Of a stretch of 49,121 nt of DNA, positions 42,555-49,121 are shown piece after piece; the first letter of the stretch is position 1, and each line of letters begins with the position of its first letter. The notes under the pieces were generated by a model that was given only the letters and a program-made list of their open reading frames with translations, was not told the DNA's origin and did not search any database. The stretch is from contig JAKPEO010000010.1 of assembly GCA_029551925.1 (NCBI GenBank), positions 1 to 49,121 on the forward strand. Reading direction: 5' to 3'. Origin of the DNA: a bacterium (GTDB lineage: Bacteria > JAGOBX01). The position numbers and the translations under genes are program-made.

Positions 42555-43943
42555 ATGATAAATTTGAAAAAAGATGGATTAGTTATTATTACTATTTTAA
42601 TCTTAATTTTTATTTTTTATTTTAAAGCAATAGATTATTTTTTTGTAGGCGAAGAATTTGATGTTTTATATGGTTTTGAAATAACAGGAATAAAAGATAC
42701 ATTAAAGCATTTTTATAAACCTGTTGGTTCATTAAATGGCGGAGATTTTTCTTATAGGCCTTTGTGGAATATTGTATTTTGTTTGATATATTATTCACCC
42801 TTTAAATTTAATCCTATTGCATATCGTATTATAACTTTTCTATTGCATTTTTCAAATGTATTATTGATTTATTACATAATAAAAAAAATATTTGATTTTA
42901 AGTATGCAGCTTTAATATCGATATTATATACTATTCATCCAATTACAATAGAACCAGTTTTATGGTGGAATGCAAGTGCTGATTTATTTTGGCAATTTTT
43001 TTTCTTATGCGCTTTTTATTTTCATATTCAAAATGAAGATTATAAAAGTTATAATTATTTTTTAGTAAGTTTATTTTTGATTTTAGCGTTATTATCAAAA
43101 GAAAATGGTATTTTATTTTTAGGATTTGCATCGATATTTGATTTTGTTTATTTTAAACGTGATAATTTGTTAAAAAAACTCAAAAAAATTATAAAAAGAA
43201 ATGTCCATATTTTTTTAATTATCTGTATTTATTTTATTTTTAGATTATTTATTTTTGATCATTTCGGGTCTTATGGAAGTGCACCTAAATATGATATAAA
43301 ATTAATAACTATTGTTGTTTTGAGAAGATTGCGTGTATGTCTATTTTATGCTTTAAAATTTTATAAATTAGAATTAGCAAGCGAACAAATATTTATTATT
43401 TATATTATTTTATTTATTTTTCTTTTTTTGATTTTTATATATTTTTATAAAAAAATTATAAAAATTATAGATTTAAAATTTTTATTATTAAATTTTTTAT
43501 TTTTTATTTATTTTATTCTACCGACTTCGAATATATGTACTAGTCTTAGAACATCGGATATAATTATAGGCGCAAGATTTATGTATTTTCCTTTAATTTT
43601 TATGTTGATAATTTTAATTTATTTGATTTTTAAAATTAATTGTATTAAAATACGAACTACTATATTAATTGTATTATTTATTTTTTGGGGTTATAAAAAT
43701 TATTATTGTGTCTCATTATTTAAAGATGCAGCTGATTTTGGATTAAGGCGCTGGAACAATATAATTAAATTTTTAAAAGAAGAACCTAATATGGAAAAAG
43801 AAGAAATATACAAAAAGATTTTAGCGATAGAAGAAGGATTCGAACACAAATCATCGTATAGCGGGCAAACCGCTTTTTTATTTGAACAACAATTTTATTT
43901 GATAAAAAATGTTATTTTAAAAAATAATTATAATAAAAATTAG
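42555..43943 (+). CDS. GT-C-type membrane glycosyltransferase or mannosyltransferase-like protein
   Basis: A 462-residue protein with about eleven membrane segments. An acidic first loop (FFVGEEFDVLYGFE), YRPLWNIVF, the phrase HPITIEPVLWWNASADLFWQ, and LLSKENGILFLGF resemble PMT/TMTC-like GT-C enzymes that use polyprenyl-phosphate sugars on the outer side of the membrane. It begins a surface-glycan gene cluster. There is no clear ribosome site. The gene is even more A+T-rich than its surroundings, as often seen in variable glycan loci. Confidence 0.7.
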   Translation: MINLKKDGLVIITILILIFIFYFKAIDYFFVGEEFDVLYGFEITGIKDTLKHFYKPVGSLNGGDFSYRPLWNIVFCLIYYSPFKFNPIAYRIITFLLHFSNVLLIYYIIKKIFDFKYAALISILYTIHPITIEPVLWWNASADLFWQFFFLCAFYFHIQNEDYKSYNYFLVSLFLILALLSKENGILFLGFASIFDFVYFKRDNLLKKLKKIIKRNVHIFLIICIYFIFRLFIFDHFGSYGSAPKYDIKLITIVVLRRLRVCLFYALKFYKLELASEQIFIIYIILFIFLFLIFIYFYKKIIKIIDLKFLLLNFLFFIYFILPTSNICTSLRTSDIIIGARFMYFPLIFMLIILIYLIFKINCIKIRTTILIVLFIFWGYKNYYCVSLFKDAADFGLRRWNNIIKFLKEEPNMEKEEIYKKILAIEEGFEHKSSYSGQTAFLFEQQFYLIKNVILKNNYNKN

Positions 43944-44862
43944 TATAGTAATTCCAGTCTATAACAGCGCTGATATTATTAGTGATGTAGTATCAAGAAT
44001 ACAAAAAGTTTTAATAGAAAATAATTATAATTTTGAAATTATTCTTGTAGATGATGGTAGTAGAGATAATACTTGGAATATTTTAGTAACATTATTTAAT
44101 AAATATGATAATATAAAAATATTACGATTAGCAAAAAATTTTGGTGAACATAATGCAGTATATGCAGGGCTTTTTGATAGTAAAGGAGAATATGCAATTA
44201 TTATGGATGATGATGGTCAAAATCCGCCGGAAATTTTGCCGAAATTAATTCAATATGCGCAAGATAATGATACGGAAGTAGTATACACATATTATCGCAA
44301 AAAAAAGCATTCATTTTTTAGAAATCTTGGCAGTAAATTTGCAAATTGGTGCGCTACAATTACTTTAAAAAAGCCGAAGGATTTGTATTTATCAAGTTTT
44401 AAACTTATAAAACGCAGAGTTATAAATGAAATAATGAAATATCAAGGGTCCTATCCGTATATTGACGGCTTAATATTTTTTTATACATCAAAAATAGCAA
44501 AAATAGAGGTTCCCCATAATTCTCGAAAAATAGGAAAATCAAATTATAATATTTATCTGCTATTAAAATTATGGTCTAATATAATTTTTAATTTTTCTAT
44601 TTATCCGATAAGATTTGCATTATTATTAGGATTATTTTTTTTTGTTTTTGCCGTTAGTTATTCAATTTATACAATATATGAAAGATTATTTTTGAATAGT
44701 TCAATGCCTATTGGTTATGCTTCATTAATAATTATTATTTTATATTTTTTTTCATTAACATTAATATTTTTAGGGATTATCGGTGAATATGTCGGCAGAA
44801 TTAGTATGAATATAAATCAAAAGCCGTTATTTTCAATATTAGAAAAATATGAAAAAAACTAA
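43933..44862 (+). CDS. Polyprenyl-phosphate-type family 2 glycosyltransferase, apparently starting at ATA
   Basis: A 309-residue GT2 enzyme of the dolichyl-phosphate mannose synthase/ArnC type. It has the opening IKISIVIPVYNSADI, VDDGSRDNT, LRLAKNFGEHNAV and MDDDGQNPPE, then two C-terminal membrane segments (IRFALLLGLFFFVFAVSYSI; IIIILYFFSLTLIFLGIIGEYVGR). It likely puts a sugar on the lipid carrier for the neighbouring GT-C protein. No ATG, GTG or TTG lies in frame between the upstream stop (43918) and ATG 44203. Starting there would delete the nucleotide-binding core. ATA at 43933 is where MKISIVIP is expected, so a start-codon mutation or rare initiation is likely. Confidence 0.75.
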   Translation: MKISIVIPVYNSADIISDVVSRIQKVLIENNYNFEIILVDDGSRDNTWNILVTLFNKYDNIKILRLAKNFGEHNAVYAGLFDSKGEYAIIMDDDGQNPPEILPKLIQYAQDNDTEVVYTYYRKKKHSFFRNLGSKFANWCATITLKKPKDLYLSSFKLIKRRVINEIMKYQGSYPYIDGLIFFYTSKIAKIEVPHNSRKIGKSNYNIYLLLKLWSNIIFNFSIYPIRFALLLGLFFFVFAVSYSIYTIYERLFLNSSMPIGYASLIIIILYFFSLTLIFLGIIGEYVGRISMNINQKPLFSILEKYEKN

Positions 44863-45850
44863 AACCACGAAAAATTATTTTAAAAATAAAAATATTGTGA
44901 TATTCGGCGGTGCCGGTTTTATTGGTAGTAATTTAGCGATTGAACTTGTCAAAAAATCAGCAAATGTTTTAGTAGTAGATTCTATGATAGATATATACGG
45001 TGGCAATTTATTTAATTTGCAACCTATTATAAAAAAAGTAAAACTAAATTTTTCTGATATTAGAGATATTTATACACTGCCATTTTTATTAAAGAATGTA
45101 GATATTATTTATGTTTTGGCTGGGCAAGTTTCGCATATATTGTCAATGGATGACCCGATTACAGATTTAGATATAAATTGCAAATCGCAAATAAATTTAT
45201 TGCAAAACTGTTTGAAATTATCAAAAAAACTGAGAATTGTTTTTGCATCTACCAGACAGATTTATGGAAAACCACAGTATTTGCCTGTTGATGAAAAACA
45301 TCCATTAGAGCCAGTAGATATAAATGGAATCCATAAACTTGCCGCTGAAAAATATTACACTCTTTTTAATAAGATTTATGATATACCGGTTGTAGTATTG
45401 AGATTAACAAATACATACGGCGAAAGAATGATGATAAGAAATAATAAACAGGGTTTTTTACCTATTTGGTTTGGTAAAATTTTTAATAATGAAAAAATAC
45501 AGGTGTTTGGCAGCGGTAGTCAATTACGCGATTTTAACTATATAAGCGATGTGATTAATGCTTTACTAATAGCAGGAGAAAATGATAAAATGATTGGCGA
45601 AATATTTAATTTAGGGCATCATAAATATTATAGTTTATTTGATGTTGCTGAATTGTTAAAAAAGTTAGTTAATGCAAAATTTGAATTTATAGATTTTCCA
45701 GAAAATTTAAAAAAAATAGATATAGGTGATTATTATTCAGATTATAAAAAAATCCGCGAATTTTCAGGGTGGTTTCCGCGTGTCAATTTAGAAGAAGGTT
45801 TAAAAAAAACTATTGATTATTATTTAAAATATAAAAAATATTATTTATAA
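44849..45850 (+). CDS. NAD-dependent nucleotide-sugar epimerase/dehydratase family protein
   Basis: A 333-residue extended short-chain dehydrogenase. The NAD-binding motif is GGAGFIGSNLA, and VFASTRQIYGKP (Ser134, Thr135) and the nucleotide-sugar loop VFGSGSQLRDFNYISDV are typical. The usual catalytic YxxxK appears as NGIHK (Asn159 to Lys163), so tyrosine is replaced by asparagine. I recall a branch of the family with DxNGxNK at this place, so it may be a conserved variant. It probably makes a sugar nucleotide for the neighbouring aminotransferase. It overlaps the glycosyltransferase by 14 bases. Confidence 0.85.
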   Translation: MKKTKTTKNYFKNKNIVIFGGAGFIGSNLAIELVKKSANVLVVDSMIDIYGGNLFNLQPIIKKVKLNFSDIRDIYTLPFLLKNVDIIYVLAGQVSHILSMDDPITDLDINCKSQINLLQNCLKLSKKLRIVFASTRQIYGKPQYLPVDEKHPLEPVDINGIHKLAAEKYYTLFNKIYDIPVVVLRLTNTYGERMMIRNNKQGFLPIWFGKIFNNEKIQVFGSGSQLRDFNYISDVINALLIAGENDKMIGEIFNLGHHKYYSLFDVAELLKKLVNAKFEFIDFPENLKKIDIGDYYSDYKKIREFSGWFPRVNLEEGLKKTIDYYLKYKKYYL

Positions 45851-45868
45851 ATTTGGATATAAATTTTA

Positions 45869-46957
45869 ATGATAAAATTTTTTGATTATTCTATTGAATA
45901 TAAAAAAATAGAAAAAGAAATATTAAAGAGTATCAAAAAAGTTTTAGATTCAGGAATTTTAATTTTAGGTGATGAACTTGAAAAGTTAGAAAATAATATC
46001 GCTTCATTTATAGGACAAAAGTTTGCGATTGGAGTGAATAGCGGGACTGACGCTTTGACTCTCGGATTGCGGGCATTTGGATTTCTTCAAAATTCAGAAG
46101 TGATTACTGTTTCAAATACAACAGTGCCTACTATTGCTGCAGTTAGAAATGCGGGACTAACACCTGTATTTATAGATATTAATCCAGACACCTTTCAAAT
46201 AGATGAAACTAAAATTATTGAAAAAATTAATAATAATACAAAAGCGATAGTTGTAGTCCATTTATATGGTTATCCTGCGGCTATTGATAAAATAATTCAA
46301 ATATGTAAAAAATACAAATTAAAATTAGTAGAAGATTGTGCGCAAGCATTCGGGTCGAAATATAACAATAAATATTTAGGAAGTTTCGGTGACATATCGT
46401 GTTTTTCATTTTATCCGACAAAAAATTTAAGCGCATATGGCGATGCTGGAATGTGTTTAACCTCAAATACCGAATATTATAATAATCTAAAATTATTGCG
46501 ATTTTATGGCTATAAAGAAAACAAGCCAATATCTTATATTGAGGGCTTTAATTCGCGTTTAGATGAAATACAGGCAGCGATTTTAAATGTAAAATTAAAA
46601 TATTTTGATAATTATATTTTTGAAAAAAAAAGAATAGCGAATATTTATTTTGAAAATATAGAGAATGCTAAAATTGTTTTGCCTCCTAAAATTGAAGATG
46701 TAATATTGCATTTATTTGTGATTCGAACAAAATATCGTGATGAATTAATAAAATATTTATATAATAAAGGAATTGAAACCAAAATACATTATCCAATGCC
46801 AGTGCATTTAATGCCGGCATATAGTTTTTTAAATTATAAACAAGGCTCTTTACCAAAAACCGAATTTATTAGCAAACAAATTTTATCTCTGCCTTTTTAT
46901 TATGGATTAAGTAAAACTAATCAAAAAACTATTATTTACGCATTAAATAACTTCTAA
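45869..46957 (+). CDS. DegT/DnrJ/EryC1-type sugar aminotransferase
   Basis: A 362-residue PLP enzyme that transfers an amino group to a keto-sugar nucleotide. The cofactor lysine is Lys185 in SFYPTKNLSAYGDAGM. AIGVNSGTDALTLGLRAFG, EVITVSNTTVPTIAAVRNAG, VVHLYGYPA and VEDCAQAFGSKY are diagnostic. The family closest in pattern makes 3-amino-3,6-dideoxyhexoses (FdtB/QdtB-like), but the exact sugar cannot be told. It follows the epimerase by 18 bases. Confidence 0.92.
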   Translation: MIKFFDYSIEYKKIEKEILKSIKKVLDSGILILGDELEKLENNIASFIGQKFAIGVNSGTDALTLGLRAFGFLQNSEVITVSNTTVPTIAAVRNAGLTPVFIDINPDTFQIDETKIIEKINNNTKAIVVVHLYGYPAAIDKIIQICKKYKLKLVEDCAQAFGSKYNNKYLGSFGDISCFSFYPTKNLSAYGDAGMCLTSNTEYYNNLKLLRFYGYKENKPISYIEGFNSRLDEIQAAILNVKLKYFDNYIFEKKRIANIYFENIENAKIVLPPKIEDVILHLFVIRTKYRDELIKYLYNKGIETKIHYPMPVHLMPAYSFLNYKQGSLPKTEFISKQILSLPFYYGLSKTNQKTIIYALNNF

Positions 46958-46967
46958 TAAATTTAAT

Positions 46968-47723
46968 ATGGAAAATCAAGAATATTTTGCAATGTTCAGT
47001 AATGAAAATACTCATTGGTGGTATAGAATTTTACACGAATTAACTATCTTTTATTTAAAAAAATATTTAGTCAATGTAGATAATCCTTTAATTTTAGATG
47101 CAGGCTGCGGCACAGGTAGATTATTAGAATTATTAAAAAAAGAAAAGTTTAAATGTGAAGGTATAGAATATAGCGACGAAGCATTGAAATATTGTAAATT
47201 ACGCGGTTTAGATGGAATTATCAAAGCGGATTTAAATAATGTAAAATTGAAAGAAAAATATTATGATGTAATAATTTCAAACGATGTTTTGTATCATAAA
47301 TCAATAATAAGTGATAAAATAGTAATAAAAAAGTTCAAAGAAGCATTAAAGCCAAAAGGTATTTTAATTTTAAATTTACCAGCATTTGAATTTTTAAAAA
47401 GCACGCACGATACTTTCATACATACCAAAAAGAGATATACTAAAAATGCTGTAAATAATATGCTTATTAATACTGGTTTTAAGGTAGAATTTATTAGTTA
47501 TAGATTATTTATTTTATTTTTGCCAGTGATGATTTATAGAATTATAAAAAAAATTTTTTGTTTTAAAACAACATATAATTCTGATGTTCAAAAAATGAAC
47601 AACTTGTTAAATAAAATATTGTTTTTAATAGGCAAATTTGAAAATTCATTATTAAAAGCAAATATAAAATTTCCTTTTGGAGTTTCTGTAATAGCAATTG
47701 CTAAAAATTGCAATAACGAATAA
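46968..47723 (+). CDS. SAM-dependent methyltransferase
   Basis: A 251-residue class I methyltransferase. Motif I is LDAGCGTGRLLELL, followed by EGIEYSDEAL (acidic loop), DVIISNDVLYHK and LKPKGILILNLPAFEF. The N-terminal NENTHWWYRILHELTIFYL is typical of methyltransferases in glycan clusters. The C-terminal third has a hydrophobic segment (YRLFILFLPVMIYRIIKKIF) that may touch the membrane. It likely modifies the surface glycan or its lipid carrier. Confidence 0.87.
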   Translation: MENQEYFAMFSNENTHWWYRILHELTIFYLKKYLVNVDNPLILDAGCGTGRLLELLKKEKFKCEGIEYSDEALKYCKLRGLDGIIKADLNNVKLKEKYYDVIISNDVLYHKSIISDKIVIKKFKEALKPKGILILNLPAFEFLKSTHDTFIHTKKRYTKNAVNNMLINTGFKVEFISYRLFILFLPVMIYRIIKKIFCFKTTYNSDVQKMNNLLNKILFLIGKFENSLLKANIKFPFGVSVIAIAKNCNNE

Positions 47724-47757
47724 TCCTATGTATTTTTTGCAGTTTTAGAGATATACC

Positions 47758-47785
47758 TTGACATTTAAGATGCATTTAATAAAAT
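47758..47785 (+). promoter_or_regulatory. Sigma-70-type promoter for asnB
   Basis: TTGACA (47758-47763), 16 bases, TAAAAT (47780-47785). The transcript would start near 47792, about 43 bases before the asnB ATG. Confidence 0.7.
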
Positions 47786-47834
47786 AACCTGCATATCATA
47801 TATTATCAATAATAAAAAAAAGAGATAATAAAAA

Positions 47835-49121
47835 ATGTGTGGAATTTGCGGAATAATAGAAAATAATCAAGCGCCAGATGAAAAATTACTTTGGAAAATG
47901 ACCGATATTCTTGAACATCGCGGACCTGATGACAGCGGAATATTCATAAGAGAAAATGTAGGTTTTGGTCATAGAAGATTAAGTATTCTTGATTTATCGG
48001 CAGCTGGTCATCAGCCATATATCAGCGCTGATAAACAAAAAATATTAGTATATAATGGCGAAATATATAATTATAGAATATTGCGCAATGCCCTTGAAAA
48101 AGAAAATATAAAATTTATATCTGATTGCGATACCGAAGTTTTATTAAAAATGTATGAAAAATATGATATTGAATGTCTGCGATATTTTCGCGGAATGTTT
48201 GCATTTGCGATTTATGATTTTACGAAAAAACGATTATTTGCAGCGCGTGATCGTCTTGGGCAGAAGCCGTTATTTTATACATTACAGAATAATAGATTTT
48301 ATTTTGCCTCTGAAATAAAAGCGATTTTACAAGATGCGCGCATTATAAAAAAAACGAATTATCTTGCGATTCATCATTATTTATCTTTCAAATATGTGCC
48401 GCAGCCATTATCAGCATTTGAGAATATTTATAAATTGCCGGCAGCGCATTATTTATTATATGAAAACGGGCAAATCAAAATCGAAAAATATTGGGATGTA
48501 GATTTTTCTGGCGAAAAAATAAAAGATGAAGAAGAAGCGAAATATAATATAAAACAACTATTAAAAGAATCAGTGAAATTGCGAATGATTTCTGATAGAC
48601 CTATCGGCGCTTTTTTATCTGGCGGCATAGACAGCAGCATAATAACAGCGCTGATGAGTGAACTGACAGATAGACCGATAAAAACTTTTTCTATTGGTTT
48701 TGATATTGATAGATTTGACGAAAGTCAATATGCTGAAATAATAGCCAGTAAATACAAAACAGAGCACAGATTATTTAGAGTAAAAGCGGATATTATTAAT
48801 GATGTAGAAAATTTAGTATGGTATTATAATGAGCCCTTTGCTGATTCATCGATGATTCCAACTTTTTATTTGTCGCGCGAGTCGCGGAAATATGTAACTG
48901 TTGCATTAAGCGGTGATGCAGGCGATGAAAATTTTGCCGGGTATTTGCGATATGTAGGATATATGATTGGCGAAAAATTTAATATTATTCCAAATAGTGT
49001 AAAGAAAAATATATTTGGAATTTTATATAAAATTTTACCATATTCTACAAAGCAGCAAGCTAAATATAATAAATTTTATAAATTAATAGAAATTATCGCA
49101 TTAAATGGCGTTGATAGATAT
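47835..49121 (+). CDS. asnB: Asparagine synthetase (glutamine-hydrolysing), partial at window edge
   Basis: The first 429 residues of an AsnB-type enzyme. The frame is open at the end of the window, and the full protein is usually about 600-630 residues. Cys2 begins the glutaminase domain (MCGICGII, EHRGPDDSG, GHRRLSILDLS, LVYNGEIYNY, FRGMFAFAIYD). The synthetase domain has the ATP-binding SGGIDSS and LSGDAGDENFAGY. It could supply asparagine or amidate a sugar acid in the glycan pathway, as AsnB-like enzymes are common in O-antigen clusters. It has its own promoter. It is far from the RiPP operon and more like AsnB than a lasso cyclase. Confidence 0.93.
   Translation, partial: MCGICGIIENNQAPDEKLLWKMTDILEHRGPDDSGIFIRENVGFGHRRLSILDLSAAGHQPYISADKQKILVYNGEIYNYRILRNALEKENIKFISDCDTEVLLKMYEKYDIECLRYFRGMFAFAIYDFTKKRLFAARDRLGQKPLFYTLQNNRFYFASEIKAILQDARIIKKTNYLAIHHYLSFKYVPQPLSAFENIYKLPAAHYLLYENGQIKIEKYWDVDFSGEKIKDEEEAKYNIKQLLKESVKLRMISDRPIGAFLSGGIDSSIITALMSELTDRPIKTFSIGFDIDRFDESQYAEIIASKYKTEHRLFRVKADIINDVENLVWYYNEPFADSSMIPTFYLSRESRKYVTVALSGDAGDENFAGYLRYVGYMIGEKFNIIPNSVKKNIFGILYKILPYSTKQQAKYNKFYKLIEIIALNGVDRY

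Noticed and set aside
44203-44862. Short glycosyltransferase starting at ATG 44203
   Set aside because: The frame continues upstream with the conserved GT2 opening and VDDGS motif, so the short form would lack its nucleotide-binding core.
47835-49121. The asparagine synthetase as the missing lasso cyclase of the RiPP operon
   Set aside because: It is over 30 kb away, lies in a glycan cluster and has the features of ordinary AsnB.
1-49121. Insertion sequences, prophage or integrase genes
   Set aside because: No transposase, integrase or phage structural protein is recognisable in any frame.

Overview
The window is a strongly A+T-rich bacterial chromosome segment (roughly 30% G+C by eye) that is densely packed with short operons whose genes often overlap by a few bases. 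ExbB/ExbD-type proton-channel proteins, a class A penicillin-binding protein and several proteins with signal peptides point to a cell with a peptidoglycan wall and probably an outer membrane. FliN indicates flagella. GGDEF and HD-GYP proteins indicate cyclic-di-GMP signalling. HslUV, a CBS/DRTGG-type pyrophosphatase and GatA are also present. I cannot name the phylum from sequence alone. An uncultured, low-GC, motile diderm (spirochaete-like or a candidate phylum) fits best.

Layout. 1-8050 (+): hisC, an unusual DHH-like protein, pheS, a degenerate CheA-like protein, an NfeD membrane protease and a GAF-GGDEF cyclase, behind a clear TTGACA-N17-TAAAAT promoter. 8112-13383 (-): mtaB, a YdjC/HpnK-like deacetylase, a squalene-synthase-like prenyltransferase, a pyrophosphatase and RNase HI. 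13451-15354 (-): a compact peptide-modification (RiPP) operon made of a PqqD-like recognition protein, a lasso-B2-like cysteine peptidase, a radical SAM/SPASM enzyme and a 66-residue precursor whose leader resembles lasso-peptide leaders, but with no lasso cyclase nearby. 15384-16239 (-): a strong terminator, a DUF2934-like protein, tRNA-His and a small membrane protein. 16469-24288 (+): a GAF histidine kinase with an almost leaderless transcript, panB, an SH3-repeat protein, coaBC, a glycosyltransferase and PBP1A. 24388-31889 (+): trpS, scpA, scpB, two unknown exported proteins, hslV and hslU. 31935-35564 (-): a radical SAM protein, a GAF-HD-GYP phosphodiesterase and gatA. 35742-39925 (+): fliN, a duplicated membrane protein, a Crp/Fnr regulator, a small unknown protein, exbB and exbD. 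39960-42204 (+): an arsenic-type island with an ArsR promoter/operator, two ArsR regulators, a broken acr3, an overlooked 51-residue cysteine-rich protein and an ArsP-like permease. 42205-49121 (+): a surface-glycan cluster with a GT-C membrane protein, a GT2 enzyme lacking a normal start codon, a sugar epimerase, a DegT aminotransferase, a methyltransferase and asnB, which runs off the end.

The best candidate for an undescribed system is the RiPP operon at 13451-15354. It joins a lasso-type leader-recognition and leader-peptidase pair to a SPASM radical SAM enzyme instead of a lasso cyclase. Second-tier observations are the histidine-less CheA-like protein, the 619-residue DHH-like protein, the duplicated FlaA1-N-like membrane protein, the acr3 pseudogene beside an intact permease, and the glycosyltransferase apparently starting at ATA. 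Low-GC promoters of the form TTGACA-N16/17-TAAAAT or TATAAT recur and define most transcription units.
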